Shown one piece after another: positions 1 to 8,527 of a stretch of 64,000 nt of DNA. The notes under the pieces are model-generated. The model worked only from the letters and a program-made list of their open reading frames with translations, was not told the DNA's origin and did no database searches. Position 1 is the stretch's first letter. Every line of letters starts with the position of its first letter. Source of the DNA: an uncultured Eubacterium sp. Its GTDB lineage: Bacteria > Bacillota > Clostridia > Lachnospirales > Lachnospiraceae. The stretch is taken from NCBI GenBank assembly GCA_910584595.1, contig CAJUBQ010000014.1, positions 5,099 through 69,098 on the forward strand, given 5' to 3'. The translations under genes and the position numbers were made by a program.

Positions 1-1361
1 TATCCAACTGCTACATGCTCTTCAGGAAGCTTTGCGGCAATCTGTCTGTCACGGATTGTAAATACGAGAACCATAGATATCGGTCCGATGCGGCCCAGAT
101 ACATGCACAGGCACAAAAGAATCTTTCCGGCTGTTCCGACTGCGGAAGTGTAATCTCTGGAAATGCCTACGGTGCCGAGTGCGCTGTATACTTCAAAAAT
201 CTGATCTGTGGCGGAGCCGGGTTCAAAGAGCATCAGGATAATTATAGCCGCGATGCTTGCAAAAAAGCTGATAAGAACGACGGAAAGCGCTTTTCTGGCT
301 GTTTTTGGAGAAATCCGACGGTTAAAACAAATAATATCTTCCCGTCCGCGAATGGTTGCAATCACAGCGAGTAAAATAATTGCAAGAGTCGTCGTTTTGA
401 CTCCTCCGGCTGTTCCGACCGGAGAGCCGCCAGTAAACATCAAAAACAGTGTGACGATGACGGAAGGCGTTGTGAGACCTTTTTGCGGTATCGTTACAAA
501 ACCGGCAGTACGTGTAGTGACAGACTGAAAACACGAGGCAAGTATTTTTTGACCGATGGTAAAATTGCCGATCGTCTCCGGGTTATGATATTCAAAGGCA
601 AAATACAAAACAGCGCCGGTAATCAGTAAAAAGGCTGTCATAACAAGCACAATCCTGGAATGCAGCTTTAGCTGTTCGAAGACGCCGCGTCTGTTTTCTC
701 TGTTCAGCTTCTTTTTTATAACGTCGAGAAAGTCAAACCAGACGATGAATCCCAGGCCGCTTATTATAATCAGCGCCATTGTAACAAGATTGATCCATAG
801 ATCATGGACATAAGGAATCAGGCTGTCCGGACCAATCAGGTCAATACCGGCATTGCAAAAAGCTGACACCGAGTGGAACACAGCGTACCAGATGCCCTTT
901 GGCCCAAATTCGGATACAAAAACAGGCAGATAACAGGCAGCTCCAACGCCCTCTACCACAAAGGTTCCCAATACGACTTTACGCAGGAAACGCACAAGCC
1001 CTTTCATCGTCTCTAAGTTAAACGCGTCGCCCAAAAGCATGCGGCTGCTTAAAGACAGCTTTTTGCCTAACAGCATCGTAAAGATGGTTGTAATCGCAAT
1101 AACGCCAAGACCGCCGATCTGAATTAAGAGCAATAGAATCATGTGTCCAAACAGGTTCCAGTGGGTAGCTGTCGTTACGGTTACAAGTCCGGTCACACAG
1201 ACACAGCTGGTTGCGGTAAACATGGCGTCTGTAAACGGCGTAGCCGTACCGTCTGCCGATGTAAGCGGTGTCGCTAACAGCAGCGACCCGATCAGGATCA
1301 CGAGCAGAAAACTAAGTGTAATGATTTGTGTGGTAGTCAGATGCTTTCGTAAAATTTCCAT
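1..1361 (-). CDS. ktrB: KtrB/TrkH-family potassium channel subunit (3' end cut by window)
   Basis: Integral membrane subunit of a K+ (or Na+/K+) uptake system. Reading leftwards from the ATG at 1361 gives 453 residues, open at the window edge. The four P-loop filter segments of the family are visible in order: TSCVCVTGLVT, SAFCNAGIDL, TTRTAGFVT and SALGTVGIS, each with the expected filter glycine. The length suggests that only a few C-terminal residues are missing. GGAGG lies 5-6 bases before the ATG. The pattern looks more like KtrB than the TrkH at 25362. A KtrA/RCK partner is not seen here and could lie left of the window. Family assignment is firm; the KtrB symbol is inferred. Confidence 0.88.
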   Translation of the reverse strand, partial: MEILRKHLTTTQIITLSFLLVILIGSLLLATPLTSADGTATPFTDAMFTATSCVCVTGLVTVTTATHWNLFGHMILLLLIQIGGLGVIAITTIFTMLLGKKLSLSSRMLLGDAFNLETMKGLVRFLRKVVLGTFVVEGVGAACYLPVFVSEFGPKGIWYAVFHSVSAFCNAGIDLIGPDSLIPYVHDLWINLVTMALIIISGLGFIVWFDFLDVIKKKLNRENRRGVFEQLKLHSRIVLVMTAFLLITGAVLYFAFEYHNPETIGNFTIGQKILASCFQSVTTRTAGFVTIPQKGLTTPSVIVTLFLMFTGGSPVGTAGGVKTTTLAIILLAVIATIRGREDIICFNRRISPKTARKALSVVLISFFASIAAIIILMLFEPGSATDQIFEVYSALGTVGISRDYTSAVGTAGKILLCLCMYLGRIGPISMVLVFTIRDRQIAAKLPEEHVAVG

Positions 1362-1395
1362 TTCAGCCTCCGCGTATTGTTTTTTATAAGTTTTA

Positions 1396-1424
1396 AGTAT
1401 AACAAATATATGGGTATCATGCAA
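1396..1424 (-). promoter_or_regulatory. SigmaA-type promoter of the KtrB-like gene
   Basis: On the minus strand, TTGCAT (1424-1419) and TATACT (1401-1396) are separated by 17 bases and sit about 35 bases upstream of the start codon at 1361. Seen directly; function inferred. Confidence 0.6.
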
Positions 1425-1490
1425 TATCATTGTGAAAAGTTAAAATACAGGTCGTCACAATAAAATACATAAGAATCATACGATTAGCGC

Positions 1491-1519
1491 TTGTATTTTT
1501 AAATTTTATAAGTTATTCT
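1491..1519 (+). promoter_or_regulatory. Possible promoter of the DUF262-HEPN pair
   Basis: TTGTAT (1491-1496), a 17-base spacer and TATTCT (1514-1519) lie about 75 bases before the DUF262 start. The surrounding DNA is very AT-rich, so a chance match is possible. Confidence 0.4.
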
Positions 1520-1592
1520 GAGTTTACTACATAAGGTATTTAAAAATATTAGATATCAAAGGAATTATTTTAATATAAAGGAGAATGTAATT

Positions 1593-2636
1593 ATGGCAGC
1601 TAATTTGCAAAAACAGTTATCGGAGCAAAAAATGAAAGTTGATTTCAATACTTATGATCTTTCCGTTAAAGAATTGATTAGTATGATAAACGATAGGCTT
1701 ATAAATATTGCGCCAGAATATCAAAGAAAGTTTCGATGGGGTGAGAAACGTCAATCAAATTTAGTTGAATCAATTTTTTTGGGAATACCTATTCCAAGTT
1801 TATTTATGGCAACTAATAATATGGACGGTACATGGGAATTAATTGATGGCGTCCAAAGAGTGAGCACTGTATTATGTTTTGCAGGAACGGATGAAGAACG
1901 GGCAAAAATAAACGACAAGAATCTAAAAGAACTAACGTTAGAAGGTTTGGAAAAATTGAAAGATTTTAATGGAAAAAAATTTGTTGATTTGCCTATTGAT
2001 ATTCAGACGAAATTTAAGTTGTCAAATATAAAGATAACAACGTTAAGTGATAAAAGTGACCAGGAAGTGCGGTTTGATTTATTTGAAAGATTAAACAGAG
2101 GTGGGGTAATGTTATCAGATCAGGAAATAAGAAGTTGCGTATATAGAGGAGGATTTAATGATTTTATAAAAGAGCTTGCAAAAGATATGAACTTTATTGA
2201 TTGTGTTCATTTAACAGAACAACAGGAAAAAGACGGCACGCGAGAAGAACTGGTTTTGAGATTTTTTGCATATTTGTATGATTCTGAAAGTTTTGTGCAT
2301 AGTGTGAAAGATTTCCTAAATCAATATATGTCAAAAGCAGATAAAAGATTTAATTATAGTAAAAGTGAAAAAATATTCAAGACTGTTTTTGAAAATTTAA
2401 ATAAAGCGTTACCAAATGGGATAACCAAAGGCAGGAAAAATACACCGTTAAATTTATATGAGGCAGTTGCGGTTGGAGCCGCACTTGCTTATATCAATAA
2501 AGGTGCAATTCACGTGGAAGGTATAGAAAACTGGATAAAAGATGAGGAATTGATAAAATATACAACAGGAGCAACAAATTCAAGAGTACGTGTTATCAAC
2601 CGGTTGGAATATTGTAGAAAAAAATTTGAGGGATAA
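1593..2636 (+). CDS. DUF262 (GmrSD N-terminal / ParB-like) protein
   Basis: 347-residue protein of the DUF262 family, whose ParB/Srx-like fold binds or hydrolyses nucleotides in GmrS and related defence proteins. Visible family motifs are PEYQRKFRW near residues 41-49 and LIDGVQRVST near 83-92 (usual form DGQQR; here V replaces the first Q). The rest is helical. It ends at 347 residues without a DUF1524 HNH nuclease domain, so it is the stand-alone form. AAGGAG precedes the ATG at 1593. The HEPN gene follows 3 bases after its stop. Codon use is much more AT-rich than in the flanking genes, suggesting acquisition. Role in defence or toxin control is inferred from the family and the partner. 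Confidence 0.85.
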   Translation: MAANLQKQLSEQKMKVDFNTYDLSVKELISMINDRLINIAPEYQRKFRWGEKRQSNLVESIFLGIPIPSLFMATNNMDGTWELIDGVQRVSTVLCFAGTDEERAKINDKNLKELTLEGLEKLKDFNGKKFVDLPIDIQTKFKLSNIKITTLSDKSDQEVRFDLFERLNRGGVMLSDQEIRSCVYRGGFNDFIKELAKDMNFIDCVHLTEQQEKDGTREELVLRFFAYLYDSESFVHSVKDFLNQYMSKADKRFNYSKSEKIFKTVFENLNKALPNGITKGRKNTPLNLYEAVAVGAALAYINKGAIHVEGIENWIKDEELIKYTTGATNSRVRVINRLEYCRKKFEG

Positions 2637-2639
2637 GCT

Positions 2640-3284
2640 GTGTTTGAACATATTAAAGAAGAAACAACCCGTAGGTTTTGTGAATTGAAATTATGGGTTT
2701 CAAATATTGATGATACAAATGTATATAGCGTAAGTACACGCGGATTATTTTTTGTCTATATTTATGGGATATATGAAGAAATTATACGCGAAGTAGTTTC
2801 GGCTACTATTGATGAACTGAATCATTCTAATATAAAAATTAACGAATGCATTTATGAACTGTATGCATTAATCTTTTCGGATGATTATGATGGATTGTAT
2901 AATGTTGGAAATGAACATAAATGGGAAAAAAGATGGAATATATCAGAAAAAATAATGAATAATCAAATAGTAACAATTTCAAATGATTTGATGCCTACAG
3001 ATGGAAAAAATATTAGATATAGGCAATTAAACAGTATAGCGAAATCATTTGGCATGAAGGAAAATATTCTTCCAAGAAATGAGATTGGAGGTTATATTCA
3101 GGAAATGGTCGATAATAGAAATTTTATTGCACATGGAAATAAGACCCCAAGAGAAATAGGAAGAAATTATACAGTTGCAGATTTGCTTCAACGATGCGAA
3201 GATATTTCAGAGGTTTGTTCTTATATGATATTTGTTTATGAAAAATATATTCGTGAGAAAAAATATTTAAAAGTAGTAGTGTAA
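2640..3284 (+). CDS. HEPN-domain protein (MAE_28990-like), putative RNase
   Basis: 214 residues, starting at a GTG 3 bases after the DUF262 stop, so the two are co-translated. Near the C-terminus RNFIAHG (R160, H165) gives the R-x4-H motif that forms the active site of HEPN ribonucleases. The all-helical character and size match the MAE_28990/MAE_18760 HEPN group, which is often found next to DUF262 genes. In such pairs the HEPN protein is thought to be the RNA-cutting effector and the DUF262 protein a sensor or regulator; that assignment is inference here. It shares the AT-rich composition of its partner. Confidence 0.78.
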   Translation: MFEHIKEETTRRFCELKLWVSNIDDTNVYSVSTRGLFFVYIYGIYEEIIREVVSATIDELNHSNIKINECIYELYALIFSDDYDGLYNVGNEHKWEKRWNISEKIMNNQIVTISNDLMPTDGKNIRYRQLNSIAKSFGMKENILPRNEIGGYIQEMVDNRNFIAHGNKTPREIGRNYTVADLLQRCEDISEVCSYMIFVYEKYIREKKYLKVVV

Positions 3285-3381
3285 ATATTTTTTAGTGGCA
3301 CGCAGTCCAATTTTATGATAATATAAATCCATATGCGTAAAAAGTCAATTTAAAAATATACATATCGAAGGAGACAATACA

Positions 3382-4686
3382 ATGATTTGGGCAAAAGAAG
3401 AGACCATGTCGCGGGCTGAAATCGAAGCCATTCAATTGGCCAGGCTTTCGGAGACGGTGACGCGTGTGTACGAAAAAGTACAGCCGTATCGTAAAAAAAT
3501 GGATGAGGCTGGCGTAAAGCCTCAGGATATCCGGTCGCTTTCGGATTTGAAAAGGCTGCCGTTTATAACGAAGCAGGATATGCGGGATAATTATCCGTTT
3601 GGGTTGTTTGCCGTACCAAAGGATGATCTGGTACGTATTCATGCTTCCAGCGGAACGACAGGAAAGCCGACGGTAGTAGGATATACCAAACGGGATCTGG
3701 ATGTCTGGACGGAAACAGTTTCGAGAATAGCTGCCATGGGCGGCGCTACGAAAAAAGATGTTGCACAGATTTGTTTTGGGTACGGGATGTTTACGGGAGC
3801 GCTCGGGCTGCATTACGGATTGGAAAAAATCGGGGCTGCGATGGTGCCGTCTTCTACCGGAAATACGGAAAAGCAGATTATGTTTATGAAAGATTTCGGT
3901 ACAACGCTGTTGGTAGCGACGCCGTCTTATGCGCTGCGTATCGGCGAAGTGGCGAAACAGATGGGATTGGATCCGAAAAAAGATCTGAAAGTAAAAATCG
4001 GGCTGCTAGGCAGCGAGCTTTTAACAGAAGCAATGCGTACGGAAATGCATAAACTTTGGGGCGATGATATGCTTGTGACCTCGAATTACGGCATGAGTGA
4101 GCTAAACGGGCCGGGAGTATCCGGCGAATGTGAATATTTATGTGGGATGCATATAAATGAAGACTTTTTTATTCCGGAAATTATTGACCCGAAGACAGGA
4201 GACGTGCTGCCGCCAGGAGAAAAAGGGGAACTGGTCATTACCTGTATCTATAAAGAAGCGCTGCCGCTGATCCGCTACCGTACGAAGGATATCACCAGGC
4301 TTATTTATGAACCATGCAAATGCGGCCGTACAACAGTGCGTATGGAAAATCTGGACGGTCGTACGGATGATATGCTTAAGATTCGCGGTGTCAATGTATT
4401 TCCGAGCCAGATTGAAGAAGTTCTTCTTGGCATTGAGGAAATCGGGCCGCATTATGAGATTATTGTTACAAGAGCGAACCATACCGATAAGCTGGAAATT
4501 CGCGTAGAGCTCGCAGAGGCAGTAGATGAGTTTAAAAAGCTGCAGGCGCTTGAGGCAAACATCAAGCATAAACTGCGCATCGTTTTAGGGTTAGACGCGA
4601 AAATACGTCTGGAGTCTCCGAATACGCTGCAAAGATTTGAAGGCAAAGCGCAAAGAGTGAAGGACTTACGAAACGTATCACGCTAA
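3382..4686 (+). CDS. paaK: Phenylacetate-CoA ligase family enzyme
   Basis: 434-residue adenylate-forming ligase that activates an aryl acetate to its CoA thioester. Visible motifs are the P-loop HASSGTTGKPTVVGYT near residues 87-102, YGMSELNGPGVS, the RYRTKDIT hinge region, and the C-terminal KIRGVNVFPSQIEEVL typical of PaaK. Length matches the family. AAGGAGA lies 9 bases before the ATG. It lies upstream of iorA/iorB, as in many archaea and Clostridia, where it is thought to work with the arylacetyl-CoA formed from indolepyruvate or phenylpyruvate, possibly in the ATP-forming direction. Substrate specificity cannot be read from sequence. Confidence 0.93.
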   Translation: MIWAKEETMSRAEIEAIQLARLSETVTRVYEKVQPYRKKMDEAGVKPQDIRSLSDLKRLPFITKQDMRDNYPFGLFAVPKDDLVRIHASSGTTGKPTVVGYTKRDLDVWTETVSRIAAMGGATKKDVAQICFGYGMFTGALGLHYGLEKIGAAMVPSSTGNTEKQIMFMKDFGTTLLVATPSYALRIGEVAKQMGLDPKKDLKVKIGLLGSELLTEAMRTEMHKLWGDDMLVTSNYGMSELNGPGVSGECEYLCGMHINEDFFIPEIIDPKTGDVLPPGEKGELVITCIYKEALPLIRYRTKDITRLIYEPCKCGRTTVRMENLDGRTDDMLKIRGVNVFPSQIEEVLLGIEEIGPHYEIIVTRANHTDKLEIRVELAEAVDEFKKLQALEANIKHKLRIVLGLDAKIRLESPNTLQRFEGKAQRVKDLRNVSR

Positions 4687-4812
4687 ATAAAAAACCAAAA
4701 CAAAAATAAAATCATAATTAAGAAAATTATAAAAAGAAAATATCATAAAAATAATATAGTAAAACAAAATAAATAACAAAAAGAAAATCATCTGGAAAGG
4801 AAGTATGAAACA
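4687..4812 (+). other. A-rich intergenic leader before iorA
   Basis: About 110 bases composed almost entirely of A with some T and C and very few G on the coding strand, ending at the GGAAAGGAAG ribosome site of iorA. No hairpin or terminator is seen, so transcription probably continues from paaK. It may act as an unstructured translation-enhancing leader; this is inference. Confidence 0.4.
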
Positions 4813-6549
4813 GTGGAAAAGAAGATTATGCTTGGCAACGAGGCGATAGCGCGTGGAGCCTATGAGGCAGGGGTAAAAGTGTCTGCTGCTTATCCGGGTA
4901 CGCCAAGTACGGAAATCAGTGAAAATATCGCTTTATATGATGAAATTTATGCAGAGTGGTCGCCAAATGAAAAGGTCGCTACAGAAGTTGCGATCGGCGC
5001 TTCCATCAGCGGCGTCCGCGCGATGGCATCGATGAAACACGTTGGCCTGAATGTAGCGAGCGATCCGCTTTATACGGTTTCTTACAGCGGAGTGAATGGC
5101 GGACTTGTCATAGTCGCTGCAGATGACCCTGGTCTTTACAGTTCTCAGAACGAACAGGATACCCGCTGTGTGGCAAGAGCCGCAATGGCGCCTGTACTGG
5201 AACCTTCAGACAGTCAGGAAGCAAAAGATTTTGTAAAATTTGCTTATGAGCTGAGCGAGACCTATGATACGCCGGTTATCGTGCGTACGACTACACGTCT
5301 GGCGCATTCCCAGGGAACGGTAACGCTGGAAGAAAGAATTGTGCCGGAAGATCGAACATATGAAAGAAATCCTGCAAAATTTGTCATGATGCCTGCAAAT
5401 GCGATCGGGCGTCATGTGTATGTAGAACAAAGGATGAAGGCATTGGCGGAGGACGGCTGTAAGTTTGCGATAAACCATGCAGAGTATCACGATACTTCGA
5501 TTGGATTTATTACAAGCGGCATTCCTTATCAGTATGTGAAAGAAGCCTGTCCGAATGCTTCGGTATTAAAGCTTGGCATGGTGCATCCGCTTCCGAAAAA
5601 GCTGATCGAAGAATTCGCATCCAAAGTGGACAAACTATACATATTTGAGGAATTAGAGCCTGTGATAGAAGAGCAGGTGAAATCCTGGGGAATTGCAGCA
5701 GTCGGAAAAGAGCTGTTTACTGTGCAGGGCGAATACTCTGCAAATATGATACGCGAGAAAATATTAAAGGAGCAGGTATTTAGCAAAGAGCCTGCAAACG
5801 TTCCTGCCAGACCGCCGATCTTATGTCCGGGCTGTCCGCACAGAAGTGTTTTTTCCGTATTAAATCGTCTCGGCATTCACGCAGCAGGGGATATCGGATG
5901 TTATACGTTAGGAGCAGTGCCTCCGTTAAGTGTGATTGATACGACGATCTGTATGGGCGCAAGCATTTCCACGCTGCATGGTATGGAAAAGGCGAGAGGA
6001 AAAGAGTATATCAAAAACTGGGTGGCAGTCATTGGCGATTCTACCTTTATGCATACGGGTGTAAACTCTTTGATGAATATGGTATACAATCAGGGGAGCG
6101 GAACCGTGATTATTTTGGATAATTCCACGACAGGCATGACCGGGCATCAGGATCACGCTGCAACCGGAAAGACGTTAAAAGGAGAGACAGTTGCGGCGAT
6201 CAGTATTTACCAGTTGTGCAAATCCATGGGTATCGATCATGTAGTAGAAGTGGATGCATTTGATACAAAACAATTGGAGCGCATCATAAAAGAAGAAACA
6301 GCATCCGATGAGGTTTCTGTCATTATTACAAAAGCGCCGTGTGTGTTATTAAAAGGCAATGTGTTCCCGTATAAATGCAAACCGGTGGAAGATAAATGTA
6401 AAAAATGCGGGATGTGTTTCAAACCGGGCTGCCCGGCGCTGACCAGAAAAGCAGACGGAACGATAGCGATTGACGATACGATGTGCAATGGCTGCGGACT
6501 ATGTGAACAGTTGTGCAAATTTGGAGCGATTGAACGGGTGCAAAACTAA
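4813..6549 (+). CDS. iorA: Indolepyruvate:ferredoxin oxidoreductase, alpha subunit
   Basis: 578-residue alpha subunit that oxidatively decarboxylates aryl pyruvates to aryl-acetyl-CoA with reduction of ferredoxin. Starts at GTG 4813 after AAGGAAG; the ATG eight bases upstream is out of frame. An N-terminal pyrimidine-binding domain (AAYPGTPSTEI) is followed by the thiamine-diphosphate motif GDSTFMHTGVNSLMNMVYNQ and a C-terminal two-[4Fe-4S] ferredoxin domain: CKKCGMCFKPGC and CNGCGLCEQLC. Domain order and length match IorA. iorB follows 16 bases downstream. A cytoplasmic enzyme of amino acid fermentation. Confidence 0.96.
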   Translation: MEKKIMLGNEAIARGAYEAGVKVSAAYPGTPSTEISENIALYDEIYAEWSPNEKVATEVAIGASISGVRAMASMKHVGLNVASDPLYTVSYSGVNGGLVIVAADDPGLYSSQNEQDTRCVARAAMAPVLEPSDSQEAKDFVKFAYELSETYDTPVIVRTTTRLAHSQGTVTLEERIVPEDRTYERNPAKFVMMPANAIGRHVYVEQRMKALAEDGCKFAINHAEYHDTSIGFITSGIPYQYVKEACPNASVLKLGMVHPLPKKLIEEFASKVDKLYIFEELEPVIEEQVKSWGIAAVGKELFTVQGEYSANMIREKILKEQVFSKEPANVPARPPILCPGCPHRSVFSVLNRLGIHAAGDIGCYTLGAVPPLSVIDTTICMGASISTLHGMEKARGKEYIKNWVAVIGDSTFMHTGVNSLMNMVYNQGSGTVIILDNSTTGMTGHQDHAATGKTLKGETVAAISIYQLCKSMGIDHVVEVDAFDTKQLERIIKEETASDEVSVIITKAPCVLLKGNVFPYKCKPVEDKCKKCGMCFKPGCPALTRKADGTIAIDDTMCNGCGLCEQLCKFGAIERVQN

Positions 6550-6565
6550 AAACAGGGAGGAAACT

Positions 6566-7132
6566 ATGACGAAAAATATAATGATCGTTGGCGTCGGCGG
6601 ACAGGGAACGCTGCTTACCAGCCGTATTTTAGGCGGTATTACGTTAGCTGCCGGATATGATGTAAAATTATCAGAAGTACACGGTATGGCGCAAAGAGGA
6701 GGCAGCGTTGTGACTTTTGTGCGCTATGGAGAAAAGGTAGCGGAGCCGATTGTAGAGCAGGGACAGGCAGATGTATTGATTGCATTTGAAACATTAGAAG
6801 CGCTGCGGTATGCGCATTTTCTGAAAAAGGACGGTGTTTTGATTATTAACGATCAGCGGATAGAGCCGATAACGGTTGTAACAGGCGCTGCGCAGTATCC
6901 GGAAAATATTATTGAAAATCTGGAACAGGAACATACCGTCTATAAAATCAATGCGATGGAAGAAGCAAAAAAACTTGGAAACTCCAAAGCATTTAATATT
7001 ATTGTACTTGGAATGGCAGCAAAACATATGGATTTTTCGAAAGAAGCATGGTTAACGGTGATTGAAAAAACAGTTCCGCAAAAAACGGTGGAAATAAATC
7101 AAAGGGCGTTTCTGATCGGCTTTGAGTCATAA
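6566..7132 (+). CDS. iorB: Indolepyruvate:ferredoxin oxidoreductase, beta subunit
   Basis: 188 residues, gamma/beta-type domain of 2-oxoacid:ferredoxin oxidoreductases. Visible are the N-terminal IVGVGGQGTLLTSRIL loop and SEVHGMAQRGGSVVTFVRYG, both typical of IorB. The start at 6566 is preceded by GGGAGG; in-frame sequence further upstream overlaps iorA and lacks a ribosome site. It forms the catalytic complex with IorA, which is encoded immediately before it. Confidence 0.95.
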   Translation: MTKNIMIVGVGGQGTLLTSRILGGITLAAGYDVKLSEVHGMAQRGGSVVTFVRYGEKVAEPIVEQGQADVLIAFETLEALRYAHFLKKDGVLIINDQRIEPITVVTGAAQYPENIIENLEQEHTVYKINAMEEAKKLGNSKAFNIIVLGMAAKHMDFSKEAWLTVIEKTVPQKTVEINQRAFLIGFES

Positions 7133-7161
7133 AGGTATAAAAGAACGAAAGGGAGGGTACG

Positions 7162-7596
7162 ATGTTTATTAAGCAGTTGTCAGTATTTATAGAAAATAAA
7201 GAAGGGCGTCTGGGTGAAGTGCTTGATGTGCTGAAAAAAGAACAGGTCAGCGTTATTTCACTAAGTCTTGCCGATACGAGCGAGTATGGTCTGCTTCGAA
7301 TGATTACAGATCGTCCGCAGGCAGGACAGGCGGCGCTAAAGGAAAAAGGATTTTCGGCAATGCTGTCAGACGTCTTAGCGGTAAAGCTTTCGCATCATGT
7401 CGGCAGCCTGCAGGAAATCTTAAGCCATGTCTGCGAAGCCGGGCTGAATGTGGAATATATGTATGCGCTATCCAACAAGGAAGATGATGCTTCCATTATC
7501 TGTAAAATATCTAATGGAGATGAGGCGGCGAAGCTTTTACAAAGCAAAGAAGTGGAACTGTACAGTCAGGAAGATATTACACGCATTTTCCGTTAA
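7162..7596 (+). CDS. Tandem ACT-domain protein
   Basis: 144 residues made of two ACT modules (about 1-68 and 70-144), each beginning with the beta-strand pattern of small amino-acid-binding regulators (MFIKQLSVFIENKEGRLGEV; LSHHVGSLQEILSHVCEAG). Such stand-alone double-ACT proteins commonly sit next to paaK and ior genes in anaerobes and are thought to sense aromatic or branched amino acids. GGGAGG precedes the ATG. It has no catalytic domain. The regulatory role is inferred. Confidence 0.88.
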   Translation: MFIKQLSVFIENKEGRLGEVLDVLKKEQVSVISLSLADTSEYGLLRMITDRPQAGQAALKEKGFSAMLSDVLAVKLSHHVGSLQEILSHVCEAGLNVEYMYALSNKEDDASIICKISNGDEAAKLLQSKEVELYSQEDITRIFR

Positions 7597-7649
7597 GAAG
7601 CATTTAGCGATGGATTGGTTCCTGCAGATTACGAAAGGAGTTTCATATA

Positions 7650-8450
7650 ATGATTGTTGATTTCCATACACATATTTTTCCGGAAAAAATAGCTGTAAAG
7701 ACGATTCAAAAACTGGAAGAAAAGGCAGGAGTGAAGGCATTTACGGATGGCAGGGAAGAAAGCCTGTTAAATTCCATGAAAAAAGCAGGTGTGGATATTT
7801 CCGTTATTCTTCCGGTCGTAACATCTCCCGCACAGTTTGATACGGTCAATCGCTTTGCAGCGGCGGTAAATGAAAAATACGAAGGAAAAAGTATGCGTCT
7901 TGTATCGTTTGGAGGAATTCATCCGGATTCGTCAGATTATAAAAATAAGCTTCGTGAAATAAAGTCGCTTGGTCTTAAGGGAATTAAGCTGCATCCGGAT
8001 TATCAGGATACGTTTTTTGACGATATCCGCTATCTGCGTATTTTGGATTATGCATCCCAATTGGATCTGACGATCGTCGTACATGCCGGCGTTGATATCG
8101 GATACCCGGACAATGTGCGGTGCACGATCGAAGGCATTTGCAAAGTGTTGGATGAAGTCAGGCCAAAGAAGCTTGTGCTTGCGCATTATGGCGCTTTTAA
8201 GCTGTGGGAAGAAGTGCAGGAGCGGATAGCCGGAAGAGATGTCTACCTGGATACAGCGAATATTACCGGTTATATTGGCGATGAGATTTTTTTGAAAATT
8301 TTAAAAAAACATGGTGCAGATAAAATATTGTTTGCAACCGACAGTCCGTGGAACGGTCAGGAGGAAACGCTGGCCCATTTGCGAAGGCTTGTATCGGACG
8401 AGAATGATTTGCAGAAAATATTAGGACTAAATGCACAAAAACTGATGTAA
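7650..8450 (+). CDS. Amidohydrolase-2 family metal-dependent hydrolase
   Basis: 266-residue TIM-barrel hydrolase. Metal-site motifs visible: DFHTHIFPE (HxH) at the N-terminus, GIKLHPDYQ, VVHAG, LAHYG and a late FATDSPW aspartate. AAAGGAG precedes the ATG at 7650. Family members include ACMSD-like decarboxylases and hydrolases of cyclic amides; the substrate here is unknown. Position between the ACT protein and the symporter suggests a part in handling the product of the aryl-acid pathway, but that is only context. Confidence 0.85.
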   Translation: MIVDFHTHIFPEKIAVKTIQKLEEKAGVKAFTDGREESLLNSMKKAGVDISVILPVVTSPAQFDTVNRFAAAVNEKYEGKSMRLVSFGGIHPDSSDYKNKLREIKSLGLKGIKLHPDYQDTFFDDIRYLRILDYASQLDLTIVVHAGVDIGYPDNVRCTIEGICKVLDEVRPKKLVLAHYGAFKLWEEVQERIAGRDVYLDTANITGYIGDEIFLKILKKHGADKILFATDSPWNGQEETLAHLRRLVSDENDLQKILGLNAQKLM

Positions 8451-8460
8451 GAAAACGATA

Positions 8461-8507
8461 TGGCGTGTCTTTCAATAAATGTTTTCACATGATTGAAAGA
8501 CACGCCA
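8461..8507 (+). terminator. Perfect 16-bp hairpin between amidohydrolase and symporter genes
   Basis: Arms TGGCGTGTCTTTCAAT (8461-8476) and its exact complement (8492-8507) enclose a 15-base loop. It starts 10 bases after the amidohydrolase stop and ends just before the ribosome site of the symporter gene. Only AGATTTTG follows, a weak T-run, so it may be a leaky terminator, an mRNA-stabilising hairpin or an operator. Confidence 0.55.
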
Positions 8508-8527
8508 AGATTTTGAGGAGGATGAAT

